A stretch of 64,000 nt of DNA, taken from Methylomarinum sp. Ch1-1 (GTDB lineage Bacteria; Pseudomonadota; Gammaproteobacteria; Methylococcales; Methylomonadaceae). The stretch is from NCBI RefSeq assembly GCF_030717995.2, contig NZ_CP157743.1, positions 3,064,501 to 3,128,500 on the forward strand, given 5' to 3'. Under the pieces are notes generated by a model. The model made no database searches. It had not been told where the DNA came from and saw only the letters and a program-made list of their open reading frames with translations. The position numbers and the translations under genes were made by a program. Below are positions 28,801 through 37,436 of this stretch, piece by piece (positions within the stretch are counted from its first letter, which is position 1; every line of letters starts with the position of its first letter).

Positions 28801-30192
28801 AATTTGCCGTTCGGTCTTCTTACGTTCGCTTAGGTCGCGCAGGATCGCTAAATGACAGTCATTATCAAGCCAACGCACATTGACCTCGGCCATTGATTCG
28901 CTACCGTCCTTGCGCCTATAGCTCCATTCCTGCAAGTGTGGCTTGCCGCCCATGCTTTGATCGGCGGCCGGCTGCAAAAGAGGCAGCTCATTTCTGGCCA
29001 GTATATCGGGCAGACGTCGCTTCATCAGCTCTTCGCGTGTGTAACCCAACATTTGCAAGGCGACGGCGTTGGCGTCGATAAAGTGAAAATCCCGACTTAC
29101 CAGTAGAACGCCGTCGCCGGCCTGATCGAACAATTCTCGATAGCGCAGCCTTGCAAACGCGTGCCTTCTGGCCAGCAGCCAAGCGATCCACGCCAACGAC
29201 AGTGTTAAGACAACGCCAAAGAGGGCCGCCATGACTGAACGCTGACGGTTCGAGATGCGGGCTTCGAAAACAGGCGTCGTTCTCATCAGCAACGCCCAGT
29301 GGCGGCCGCCTATATCGAGTCGACGACGCGTTGTTAAGCTATTTTCATCCTGATTGGCCGTTTCCCCGATTGCGCCGGATCGATACATCAACGATAGTCC
29401 GGAGCGCGGAGCTCCGTCATGGATTTCGATCTCTATACCGGGGTCGACCAACCCGCTCAGCCCCGCCATCAGATCATTCATACGAAAAGGCACGTCCACC
29501 CAGGCGACAATAGCCTCACGCCGCGCGATCACGCTATCGGGATTCGCCCCCTTGCGGTACATCGGCAGGTACATGACGAATCCATAAACCCCCGGCTTGC
29601 CGGCATCCTGGATCAGGGTGATCCTGGAAGTAATGGCGATATCGCCCGAATCGCGAGCCCGCTCCATCGCCGCCTTGGCCGGCGGAGCGGTCAGAACATC
29701 GAATCCCAATACCTTCAAGTTGTCGTCGTTCATCGGCTCCATATGAATGATGGGCGCATAAACAGGGCGCTCACCGACCGGCTTGAGCTGATAATCCGGT
29801 CTTCCATTGCGACGCATTTCAGCGACATGATGAATTTTTTCGTCTTTCGCGACGATTTTCACCAGACCGACGCCCTGGACACCGCTTTGATGGCGCAACT
29901 CCAAGGCCCGAACAAAGTCCCGGAACTCGTCTAAGGAAACTCGTTCGGAGCCTTCATAGAATCCTTTGACCCCACGCATCACCATTGCATAACTATGAAC
30001 TCGGTTCAGAATATTATTAGCGGCCATGTCCGCCGAAAACTCGAATTCGGCTTGGAGTTTTTCAAAATCGTCTTGCTTGATATTGCGCCAAACATGAGCA
30101 GTGATAGCAAAGCCGCCCAATAATATGATGCTGGCCAATATCCAAGGTATGATGCGAAGACGAGCAGAATAATTTTTGCGTTCCACATTCAT
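25804..30192 (-). CDS. CHASE-PAS-GAF-PAS(x3)-GGDEF-EAL membrane sensor
   Basis: A 1462-residue inner-membrane sensor. It has a helix at about 10-33, a periplasmic CHASE domain to about 295 (GFVMYLPMYRKG) and a second helix at about 315-337. A PAS domain (about 345-460), a GAF domain (about 475-630) and three more PAS/PAC units follow (about 650-1015). The GGDEF domain has an intact GGDEF near 1110; the RxxD inhibitory site is replaced by HPDD. The EAL domain has EALIRW near 1237 and DDFGTGYSSLSYLK. Both enzymatic modules look complete, so it could make or degrade cyclic-di-GMP in response to a small ligand. I start at the ATG 30192 (MNVERKN), not an upstream non-ATG codon. Confidence 0.9.
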   Translation of the reverse strand: MNVERKNYSARLRIIPWILASIILLGGFAITAHVWRNIKQDDFEKLQAEFEFSADMAANNILNRVHSYAMVMRGVKGFYEGSERVSLDEFRDFVRALELRHQSGVQGVGLVKIVAKDEKIHHVAEMRRNGRPDYQLKPVGERPVYAPIIHMEPMNDDNLKVLGFDVLTAPPAKAAMERARDSGDIAITSRITLIQDAGKPGVYGFVMYLPMYRKGANPDSVIARREAIVAWVDVPFRMNDLMAGLSGLVDPGIEIEIHDGAPRSGLSLMYRSGAIGETANQDENSLTTRRRLDIGGRHWALLMRTTPVFEARISNRQRSVMAALFGVVLTLSLAWIAWLLARRHAFARLRYRELFDQAGDGVLLVSRDFHFIDANAVALQMLGYTREELMKRRLPDILARNELPLLQPAADQSMGGKPHLQEWSYRRKDGSESMAEVNVRWLDNDCHLAILRDLSERKKTERQIRRLSELYRALSEMNQAIIRMDDESELLPLVCRCAVDFGNMKMAWVGHLDAKRSDIAPAEAYGSGVGFLHGLRLSVNGDLDEGCGPAGTALRENRSVIVNDCLSDPMTRCWRSRAQRFGFGSSASFPIQRSGQSYAVLNVYHGQKEAFDEQTTALLREMAVDISFALDNFDREDQRQQLAKDLDKAYQRITHIIDINPAIIYSLSVRNLMQCDFRVDFVSANAQRVTGYSHEDLHRRDFWRDHVHPDDLSTVLQAQQHLFETGLLNHQYRFRHADGHYLWIEDQLLVNRDENGDPSGIVGAWLNITQAKQTEEELLLRKELLLESQRIAKIGSWRVDIPSGRLTWSHETYRLYQVSPDEFEHSFDAFLQLLPVEERTAMRTWIDKYLEGKTPSKLEFKIVMPDGGVRFIEAQGEFKHDHCGEVVALQGTMQDITERVAAEQQLRLNAKVFESSREGIVITDADNNIVSVNRAYAEISGYSAEEAIGMTPRLVSSGKQDQSFYQAMWRDIIDRGHWQGEVVNRRKNGELYPQWISINVIRDQGGKITHHVGILSDLTEYKAAEERIQFLSHFDPLTHLPNRTLLRDRTQLALAAAHRAGHQVVMMCLDIDRFKIINDSLGPQIGDQLIKKLSVRLTSHLHPDDTLSRQGGDEFILLLPETNAEGAAHVAQKVLTQVALPFVINDHSLTLTASIGIAEYPQDGENFEQLMQSADAALFRAKENGRNNFQFFTRQLHDHAKHVLEIENELRQALEKGELRLYYQPQVDVESWRIIGAEALIRWRHHSKGMLSPGLFIPVAEESGLISEIGDWVLLEAVRQIADWQAAGLPIVPVAINISVAQFRQDALYQKVVQALRDYKLDPSMLELEMTEGIAMDSSGRTTGMLDQFNALGVKLSIDDFGTGYSSLSYLKRYKIDKLKIDQSFIRDLCFDPDDEAIVTAIIGMANSLGFKVVAEGVETREQLEYLKHKQCDEVQGYFFSKPVPAEAFAELLRVGKISKCE

Positions 30193-30395
30193 CGCACGAA
30201 TCCCTGGACGCGACCTACAGGAACGCGACAGCACGCCAAGAAAGCAACTTGCTTCGGTGGGTCAGTGGAATAATCGGTCATGCGCTGTCATTGAATAATA
30301 AAGCTTAGTTTAATAAGCATTATAACCACACTAATATTAAGGGAGTTAAGGAATTTTCAGCTGCGCTATCAATGCAGGCTAAACCAGTACTGCTT

Positions 30396-32576
30396 TCAAC
30401 ATGTATTCCGGTTGACGCTTTTAGGGCGTTTAACTTTTTTCTGCTTCTTACCGGATTCGGCCCGTTTAATGCGATTGTTAGCCAATGTGATCAGTCTTTC
30501 CTGAGCCCCTATACCGTCAGCCTGGCTCTTAGGGTGGCGCTGAATATAGCGGCCATCGGACTGCATGTCCCAGACGCTGCGTTGATTGCTTAATTGCGCA
30601 TCCAATATTTCCCGCAAACAGGCTTGCAACTCCGTCTTTTGCACAGGCGTGACGACTTCGACTCGACTTTCCAGATTACGCTTCATGCAATCAGCCGAAC
30701 CGATGAAATACTCTTCTTCGCCGCCGTTGAAAAAATAAAAAATCCGGGAATGTTCAAGAAAACGTCCGACGATGCTGATCACTCTAACATTATCGGATAT
30801 CCCCGGAATGCCCGGTCTTAAACGGCAAGTATCGCGAATAATCAGGTCAATTTTAACGCCGGCCTGCGACGCCCGGTAAAGCGCTGCGGTGATATCGGCA
30901 TCCTCCAGCGCATTCATTTTAAACTGAATCAGGCCGGGCTTATCGATGCCGTGTTTGCCGATTTCCCGTTCGATTTTTTCCAGCAGACTGGCTTTCAAAA
31001 CTTTAGGCGCCGTCAATAGATTGCGGTAATTACGTTTCGGCACCAGACCGGTGGTCAGAAAATTGAATAGTTCGGTCAATTCCTCTCCGATATGGGAGTC
31101 GCAAATCAAGATTCCGAGGTCGGTATACATGCGCGCGGTGCCGGCATGATAATTGCCGGTGCCAATATGGGCATAGCGTCGCAGGCCGTTATAATCCTGC
31201 CGAACCACGTAAATGACTTTACTATGGGTTTTTAAACCGACAACGCCGTAAGTGACATGAATGCCAGCCTGCTCCATCCGGTGCGCCCATTTGATGTTGG
31301 CCGATTCGTCAAAGCGCGCCTTCAGTTCCACGACGACGGCCACCTGCTTGCCGTTCAAGGCCGCATCGATCAGATACTGGATAATTTTTGTATCCGAGGA
31401 AGTTCGATACAAGGTCATTTTGATCGCCTGCACATTGACATCGCGGCTGGCCTCCTTGACAAAGCGTTCGACCGTGGTCACGAACGATTCATACGGGTGC
31501 TGCAGCAATATCACACCTTGTTCGCGTATCGCGTGAAAAATATTGGTGGCGCCGGCCAACTTCGGATGATCGCAGGGGTGATGCGGTGGATCGAGCAGAT
31601 CGGGACGAGCGATTGAGGCAATCTGAAACAAATCGGACATCGCCAATAACTGGCCTACGACAAACACATCCTGTCTCTCGTTTAACCCCAGTTCCGCGGC
31701 GAGCATACCGCTTTGCAATTTATTCATCGTCGCGGCGACTTCCAATCGCACGACCGATGCGAATCTACGCTCGCGTAGTTCGGATTCGATCATTTGCAGC
31801 AAATCGTCCGCTTGTTCCTCATTCTTTTCGGTAATGGCATTACGGGTCACCCGAAAATTATCGCTGAAGGCGATGTTCATGCCGGGAAATAACAGATCGA
31901 GATTATTGGCGATCAAATCGGCTAAATCGATATAAAGCTGTTCGTCGCCGACTTGAATAAAGCGCCGCACGCCGAAACTGATCGGTACTTTTATCCTCAC
32001 CAGGGTCATCTGTTGCGGCTTCGTCTCATAGACCCCGGCCAGCAGATTCAGGGACAGGTTCGAAATGAATGGGAATGGATGAGCCGGGTCGATGGCCTGC
32101 GGCGTCACCAGCGGAAAGATATTCCGAATATAGTGTTCGCGCATCTGCCGGCGCTGTTCCGCGGACAGTTGCCGATAAGAGACGATGTTTATCCCTTGTT
32201 GTTCGAGCAACTCGGATATGTGAATGAATAAGCTTTGTTTTTTGGCCTCAATGTCGCGAACCATTGCATAACATTCGTCGATTTGCTGTTGGGGGCTGCG
32301 GCCATCGACGCTGAGTTCCCTGATACCGGCGCCCACCTGCTGTTTCAGGCCGCCGATTCGCTTCATGAAAAACTCATCCAGATTGGAACTGACGATGGCC
32401 AAAAATTTAACCCGCTCCAACAACGAGGTTCGTGGATCTTCAGCCTCATGCAAGACCCGCTTATTAAATTCCAGCCAGGTCAATTCACGGTTCAGATACC
32501 ATTGCGGATCGGCCGGATCGAAAGACGCGATAGCCGGCGACTTATTTTTTTCATGTTCAGAAATTGTGTTGGCCAT
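30396..32576 (-). CDS. ppk1: Polyphosphate kinase 1
   Basis: A full-length 726-residue PPK1. The N-terminal YLNRELTWLEFNKRVLHEAEDP opening, the middle RIGGLKQQV region, the catalytic histidine in LKTHSKVIYVV and the YAHIGTGNYH motif with CDSHIGEELTELFNFLT are all present. It makes polyphosphate from ATP, reversibly, and is a cytosolic or membrane-associated homotetramer in relatives. It is encoded alone, without an exopolyphosphatase gene nearby in this window. The stop is 204 bp from the start of the convergent-free giant sensor gene. Confidence 0.97.
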   Translation of the reverse strand: MANTISEHEKNKSPAIASFDPADPQWYLNRELTWLEFNKRVLHEAEDPRTSLLERVKFLAIVSSNLDEFFMKRIGGLKQQVGAGIRELSVDGRSPQQQIDECYAMVRDIEAKKQSLFIHISELLEQQGINIVSYRQLSAEQRRQMREHYIRNIFPLVTPQAIDPAHPFPFISNLSLNLLAGVYETKPQQMTLVRIKVPISFGVRRFIQVGDEQLYIDLADLIANNLDLLFPGMNIAFSDNFRVTRNAITEKNEEQADDLLQMIESELRERRFASVVRLEVAATMNKLQSGMLAAELGLNERQDVFVVGQLLAMSDLFQIASIARPDLLDPPHHPCDHPKLAGATNIFHAIREQGVILLQHPYESFVTTVERFVKEASRDVNVQAIKMTLYRTSSDTKIIQYLIDAALNGKQVAVVVELKARFDESANIKWAHRMEQAGIHVTYGVVGLKTHSKVIYVVRQDYNGLRRYAHIGTGNYHAGTARMYTDLGILICDSHIGEELTELFNFLTTGLVPKRNYRNLLTAPKVLKASLLEKIEREIGKHGIDKPGLIQFKMNALEDADITAALYRASQAGVKIDLIIRDTCRLRPGIPGISDNVRVISIVGRFLEHSRIFYFFNGGEEEYFIGSADCMKRNLESRVEVVTPVQKTELQACLREILDAQLSNQRSVWDMQSDGRYIQRHPKSQADGIGAQERLITLANNRIKRAESGKKQKKVKRPKSVNRNTC

Positions 32577-32623
32577 GATCGCCCTGCTATGTTCAAAAGG
32601 GAGCTGCGCCGCCCAGCAATCGA

Positions 32624-32896
32624 TTAATTGATTCTGCTGGCGCCTGTATCGACAAAGGTTCTAACTTTCTGTTCGACTTTGGCCCATGGAAGCAACATTG
32701 GTTTACGAAAGACGGTAACCGTCAGCAGCTCATCCTGCAGCACATAGTCCGCTTCGATTCCAAACCCCCTGATGATGCCCCGATCGGCATCTCCCAAAAA
32801 CTGGATGCCGTTTTTTTTGGCCTCTTGTTTAGCCTTGTTTATCAGTTTATCGGGATGGTCAACAATCTTGACCTGTATAGACTTCGGCATTTTCAT
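32624..32896 (-). CDS. Small conserved-looking protein, possibly PHA-granule region type
   Basis: A 90-residue basic protein upstream of ppk1 on the same strand (47-bp gap), so the two may be co-transcribed. The pattern is beta-helix-beta: IQVKIVDHPDKLINKAKQEAKKNG, then GIIRGFGIEADYVLQDE and VTVFRKPMLLPWAKVEQKVRTF. The layout, a short strand, an amphipathic helix and a GxGxxAxxxVxxDxLxVxV stretch, recalls the small polyhydroxyalkanoic-acid-system family. The likeness is too weak to assign it. If real, a link between polyphosphate and PHA storage is possible. Confidence 0.6.
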   Translation of the reverse strand: MKMPKSIQVKIVDHPDKLINKAKQEAKKNGIQFLGDADRGIIRGFGIEADYVLQDELLTVTVFRKPMLLPWAKVEQKVRTFVDTGASRIN

Positions 32897-33048
32897 AATT
32901 ATTCGGTGAAATATATGTAATCAATAAGTGGCTAAATTTTCTCATTAGTTTGAGTGATTTCATAATACCAATATTAAAAACCTTGATGATAATGGAATTT
33001 GCGTGAAACTTGACAGTTGCTATTATGCTTCTTTTATCCCGAACCGAG

Positions 33049-33306
33049 GTTGTGTTTAGGGCGTGTCTGTCGAGGAGCGCCGTTCACCCGGCAGCTAAAT
33101 TATCCTGGAGGGCGGCAAGCGCCGCGGATCCGCCAAAGTCTGCCCGTAGGAGGCCCGCCCTCGGGCCGAATGGCTCTTTTCGCGCCGAGGGCGGCGCTCC
33201 GCCACGCGGGGCGGGTTATTTAACCCGCCTCGAACATTTGTAGGATGTGCTGAACAGCGTGAAGCGCATCAAAAAACCGGAGCGCTTCCTATCGTCAGCG
33301 CACCCT
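33049..33306. repeat. Cluster of intergenic repeat fragments
   Basis: The 569-bp gap 32897-33465 holds no gene. 33049-33083 is a fragment of the long palindromic repeat (gtgtctgtcgaggagcgccg). 33178-33200 is the CTTTTCGCGCCGAGGGCGG module, and 33201-33226 is the gggcgggttatttaacccgcc palindrome. 33242-33306 is the block tgtgctgaacagcgtgaagc...gcaccctac, which also occurs at 57723-57784 and inversely at 5046-5110. 33307-33465 shows nothing recognisable. Confidence 0.6.
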
Positions 33307-33465
33307 ACTCACATCCGTATTGTTGCCTTTAGGCACGGTTGAATCGCTCAGAACAGGATTACGAATCGTCTCGCTCGGTACGATAGCAATTCAGTAGCGG
33401 GGAGAGTCTCCGTTAGGTAAGGAAATCCGTAAGGACATTGTGACCGACGTAAGCATCGAGGATTT

Positions 33466-34773
33466 CTAAGATGTCTGAGACGATTTTTTCACCAACAGTC
33501 GATCATGCTCGTCTTGCTTAACGACGACGATGGGGTCGCCATGATTCAAAGGCTCAATCGTATCGGCCGCCCAGCGCTGTTGATCAACCAACACATAGCC
33601 GCTGCGATCGAAGCTCACCATCGCCTCTCCGCATTTACCTTCCAGGTGTTTATTTTTACGCGAGCCGAAAGCCAGACTGCCGGTAATGACTAGCGTGGCG
33701 AACAGCATCGCCGCGCTGACCGCGATGCTGACCATCATTATCATGTCATGATCATCGGCCGATATCGGCGCATCGAACAGGTTTAAACTGCCGAGTATGA
33801 AGGCCGCAGCGCCGCCGATCCCGAGCACCCCAAAACCAGCGACAAAATATTCGGCCACCATCAGCGTAATGCCGAATAACATTAACAGTAAAAAGCCGAC
33901 ATTGACCGGCAAGGTTTGTATCCCTATCAATCCCAGCACAACGGCAATCCCCCCCAATACACCGGGAAATGTCAGACCAGGACTGAGAATTTCGACGTAA
34001 ATTGCGAGTAGACCCAGAGAAATCAACATATGAGCAATCTGGGGATGGGCGATCATTTTCAATAGATAGTCAATCAAGCGCGGTTCGATCTGGCGAACTT
34101 CACGACCGGCGAGTTTCAGCGTCAATTTTTGACCCTGAAATTGAATTTCGCGGCCGTCAACAGCCTGCAGCAGCTCGGAAAATACCGGCACTACCTGATC
34201 GATCACATTGGCTTGCATGGCTTCCTGTGCAGTAAGGCTTTTCGCTTCAGAGACAAAAAGTTCGGCGATATCGGCATTGCGATGATGATGCTTGGCGATA
34301 CTGCGCATAAAAGCCTTGCTGTCGTTCATGACTTTCTTGCCCATCGTACCTTCAATGTCGCCGCCGTCGCCCGCGACCGGTGAAGCGGCCCCCACATTGG
34401 TGCCGGTATTCATCACTGCAATGTGGGTGGATAACAAGATGAAGGCGCCGGCCGAAGTGGCGCTGGCGCCTGAAGGCCCCACATAACCGATGACAGGCAC
34501 TCTGGAATCCGCGATTGCTCTAACCATGTCCCGCGTAGTGCTGAGCAAACCGCCCGGGGTGTTGATGCGCACGATCAGCGCCGCCGCTGAATTCGCTTCG
34601 GCGATATCGATGGCATGCTCAAGCAAGGCATAAGAGCCCGGATTGATCATCGCATCGATATCTACGAGGTAAACCGGCGACGCTGTCGACGCTGTTTCGG
34701 CCTGACTCTTGCCCTGTACTAGACCGCACATGGCAAGCAGGACCATAAACATGATAAAAACGCCGATACGCAC
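33466..34773 (-). CDS. NfeD/STOPP-type membrane serine protease
   Basis: The protein of about 435 residues has a signal-like N-terminus and a ClpP-class protease domain (about 30-215). The nucleophile is S107 in SGASATSAGAF, and the likely general base is K146/K147 in GKKVMNDSK. Four to five transmembrane helices (about 245-375) and a C-terminal NfeD OB-fold domain (about 385-435) follow. Relatives cleave the C-terminus of stomatin/slipin partners, and two SPFH genes lie upstream. I place the start at GTG 34773, because GGGTGG (34779-34784) is a good ribosome site for it. An IS66-type element lies immediately upstream (from 34785) and cuts the gene off from its operon. Confidence 0.88.
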   Translation of the reverse strand: MRIGVFIMFMVLLAMCGLVQGKSQAETASTASPVYLVDIDAMINPGSYALLEHAIDIAEANSAAALIVRINTPGGLLSTTRDMVRAIADSRVPVIGYVGPSGASATSAGAFILLSTHIAVMNTGTNVGAASPVAGDGGDIEGTMGKKVMNDSKAFMRSIAKHHHRNADIAELFVSEAKSLTAQEAMQANVIDQVVPVFSELLQAVDGREIQFQGQKLTLKLAGREVRQIEPRLIDYLLKMIAHPQIAHMLISLGLLAIYVEILSPGLTFPGVLGGIAVVLGLIGIQTLPVNVGFLLLMLFGITLMVAEYFVAGFGVLGIGGAAAFILGSLNLFDAPISADDHDMIMMVSIAVSAAMLFATLVITGSLAFGSRKNKHLEGKCGEAMVSFDRSGYVLVDQQRWAADTIEPLNHGDPIVVVKQDEHDRLLVKKSSQTS

Positions 34774-34784
34774 GCTAGCCACCC

Positions 34785-36456
34785 GTAATTATTCAGACAC
34801 CCTAACAATTGGCAAGGCCGGTACCGGCAAGCCTGACCGCTGACTTGCGATCACTTGTGCCAAATAAATCCACGGTGACTGATTTCTTTTGCGGCAGGTT
34901 TCAATGACGCTGATTAAAATAGCGAACACACGCGTCCCATTTTCCGAGCGCGTGCCATAGCAAATGCCGCGTAAAATAACCCAGTGGCGCAACGCTCGCT
35001 CCGCTTCATTATTCGTTAAGGGCTGATGCGGTTGATCCAGAACTTGAAAAATAGCTGTCCAGTCATTTAGCATTTCCGTGGCTAATGCTGCTGTTTTCTT
35101 ATGTTCATGGGTTTTCATTTGTATACACATCTGCTGATAGAGCAGTAATTGCAGGCGATAAGTTTCAGAAAGTGGCGTATCAGGTGGTGTTATTCGCGCT
35201 TTGCGTACCGCACCTATCAACACAGCCAGTAAATCGTGCGTTTGTTGACCAAAAAGCTGGGCGTCTCTGTTTAAGCTTTCATTGAGCCCTTTCGCTTTAC
35301 GCAGAAGATGAGCCCAGCAACGTAACCGACTCAGATATTTGCGATAAACCGTGTAGCCATCGCTCATTAACCAACCATTAAAGTCGTCGCCTAAAAGATT
35401 TTCCAATAATTCAGCGCTACGCGTAGCAATCCAATAGGCTGTGACGCGATTCGTACTGAACACCCATAACCAAAGAAAAGTCGTGTGCTCCATCCAGGAG
35501 GTTTCGTCTACATGCAGCAATTCGCTGTTAATGATTTCTTGTGCAAACTCATCTTCAAGCGGCATAGCCGCTGCGCCACTTTCATGCAGGGTATTATTGA
35601 TGGTGCCAACACTTAATTTAATACCTAACCAGTCATATAAAAATTCCTGAATACGCTCACGCGATAGGCGCATACGGTAGGCAAGACAAACAATCATTGC
35701 TGCCAGTCCAGGCCCCACTAAACGCCATTCAGTTCGGCTAATACCCGGCAATTGAGCATGACTGCTACGACTGACTTCTTTGCGCGTGATATGTCCATTG
35801 GCGCACACTACTTCATAGAGAGTGTGCTTGGTATGGGTGACTAGAATGCCTGGATGCTCAACATCGCCCCATTCGACATTGATTGTTTCATACGCGGCAT
35901 AGGCGATAGCATGACGCGGCTCTAATGTTTGATGGCAGCAGGCACATATTTCAGGGTAATGATCTTGATAGTGGGTAATGGCTAGCTTTTGTGTTCGGCC
36001 AAAGCCTTGTGCGCCTGGTTGTTTGCCGGGTTTGCGGGGTTCTTGATGTTCATTGTTAGGATCAGCGGACTGTTGCTGATCTTTTTTAGAAGGCGACGGG
36101 GGGGTGACGGTGTCTTCCGTTTCAGCAGACTTATCGATCTCCGTTTGTTCTTGATCGTTTGTATTATCTGTAGCTGCTTTATCCCAAGGCGCTTCGCTGC
36201 TAGGTGGACGAGAGCTGTTGCGCGAATTTTGGCTTAAGCGCTCACGCGCTTCTTTTAGGTCGTTAAGTAACTTAATCGATAGGTAACGTAATTCCTCTTC
36301 CGGTAAATTGAGAAGCTCGTCTTCATCGATTTGGCTTAGGTCCTGGTTACTGAGTTGCATGGGATAAATACTAAGGCTTCTTAATGGATTTGTACAATGT
36401 TCTTGTGTCGGTTTGTCAATTATTTTGTATTTTCAGCTAGGGTGTGTGAATACTTA
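34785..36456 (-). mobile_element. IS66-type insertion sequence, single-gene form
   Basis: The inverted ends are GTAATTATTCAGACACC (34785) and, on the other strand, GTAAGTATTCACACACC (ending at 36456). They begin GTAA as in IS66. The exact 8-bp target duplication AGCCACCC is at 34777-34784 and 36457-36464; 8 bp is the usual length for IS66. Only the tnpC-type gene is present, without tnpA/tnpB, as in the ISBst12-like branch. The element separates the NfeD protease gene from the two SPFH genes and leaves only a GGGTGG of the original ribosome site. Confidence 0.92.
34789..36360 (-). CDS. IS66-family transposase (TnpC type)
   Basis: A 523-residue transposase. An N-terminal coiled region (about 1-45) is followed by an SRNSSRPPSSEAPW motif, a zinc-binding-like segment (CACCHQTLEP, about 138-147) and a helix-turn-helix with IKLSVGTINNTL. 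The DDE core has HVDETSW (first Asp), MSDGYTVYRKY (second Asp) and NNEAERALRHWV (Glu). The frame is intact and both ends are recognisable, so the element may be able to move. The stop lies 4 bp inside the left end. Confidence 0.93.
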   Translation of the reverse strand: MQLSNQDLSQIDEDELLNLPEEELRYLSIKLLNDLKEARERLSQNSRNSSRPPSSEAPWDKAATDNTNDQEQTEIDKSAETEDTVTPPSPSKKDQQQSADPNNEHQEPRKPGKQPGAQGFGRTQKLAITHYQDHYPEICACCHQTLEPRHAIAYAAYETINVEWGDVEHPGILVTHTKHTLYEVVCANGHITRKEVSRSSHAQLPGISRTEWRLVGPGLAAMIVCLAYRMRLSRERIQEFLYDWLGIKLSVGTINNTLHESGAAAMPLEDEFAQEIINSELLHVDETSWMEHTTFLWLWVFSTNRVTAYWIATRSAELLENLLGDDFNGWLMSDGYTVYRKYLSRLRCWAHLLRKAKGLNESLNRDAQLFGQQTHDLLAVLIGAVRKARITPPDTPLSETYRLQLLLYQQMCIQMKTHEHKKTAALATEMLNDWTAIFQVLDQPHQPLTNNEAERALRHWVILRGICYGTRSENGTRVFAILISVIETCRKRNQSPWIYLAQVIASQRSGLPVPALPIVRVSE

Positions 36457-36490
36457 CAGCCACCCTGTAATTTAAGTGATATTGGCCGGA

Positions 36491-37435
36491 TTACCCCTTC
36501 TGGTGCTCGATATGTAAATCCAGCGCTTCCAGCAATTGATTTAAATTGGTCAAATCGGCCGGAAAAATAACCGAAGTTTCCGCATCGGATAAATGAGAAA
36601 TATTGTCGATAAATTTTTCCGATAAATTAAGCTTGATCGCATCTTCGCCGCCTGGTTGCACCACCGCATGGCCAATTTTCTCGATCGAATCGGCGGTCGC
36701 TCTCGCCAATGACAGAATTTCCGAAGCCCTGCCTTCGGCTTCGTTGACCAAGCGTTGTCGCTCGCCTTCCGACAAGTTGATCAATTCTCGCATCGTCCCT
36801 TCCGAGGTATTAATGCGGCTTTGCTTATCCCCTTCGGCTCTCGCCAGAATAGCGCGTTTTTCCCGTTCGGCATTCACCTGTTTTTCCATCGCTTTTTGCA
36901 CCGTACTCGGTGTCTTGATATTTTTAATCTCGTAACGATGCACATGCACCCCCCAGGCGCTACCGGCTTTGTTAAGCGTATCGACCACCGCCTGGCTGAT
37001 CATGTCGCGTTCTTCGAAGGTTTTATCCAACTCCAGCGTACCGATCACCGAACGGGTTGTCGTCTGCGCCAATTGCATCGCGGCATAACGGTAATCGGTC
37101 ACGCCATAGGTGGCTTTGACGGGATCTGCGACAGACATGTAGATCACACCGTCGACCTCAACTTTTACTTCGTCCTTGGAAAAGCATTCCTGCGGCGGCA
37201 CATCGATGGTTTCTTCTCGCAAATCCTGCATTGCTGTCACCACATCGATAAACGGGATCAGCACATGAAAACCGGGCCCCAGTGTGGCCTGGTATTTGCC
37301 TAACCTTTCGACAACCAAGGCGGTGCGAGTGGATACAATTCGGATGGAACGAAATAGCTTGACAATAATGATTAAAAAGATGACGCCCCATACGGCAAAA
37401 TTAAACAGATCGGCTGGGTTCAGTTCGTTCGTCAT
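36491..37435 (-). CDS. SPFH/stomatin-family protein (second of pair)
   Basis: A 314-residue membrane protein with one N-terminal helix (about 12-30) and an SPFH domain: VERLGKYQATLGPGFHVLIPFIDVV, then VDGVIYMSVADPVKATYGV. An oligomerising coiled tail (KQVNAEREKRAILARAEGDK) follows. It is similar to QmcA and prokaryotic slipins, which form membrane microdomain scaffolds and are partners of NfeD proteins. It begins 1 bp after the stop of the first paralogue, so the two are coupled. Downstream, after 30 bp, lies the IS66-type element. Confidence 0.92.
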   Translation of the reverse strand: MTNELNPADLFNFAVWGVIFLIIIVKLFRSIRIVSTRTALVVERLGKYQATLGPGFHVLIPFIDVVTAMQDLREETIDVPPQECFSKDEVKVEVDGVIYMSVADPVKATYGVTDYRYAAMQLAQTTTRSVIGTLELDKTFEERDMISQAVVDTLNKAGSAWGVHVHRYEIKNIKTPSTVQKAMEKQVNAEREKRAILARAEGDKQSRINTSEGTMRELINLSEGERQRLVNEAEGRASEILSLARATADSIEKIGHAVVQPGGEDAIKLNLSEKFIDNISHLSDAETSVIFPADLTNLNQLLEALDLHIEHQKG

Positions 37436-37436
37436 G

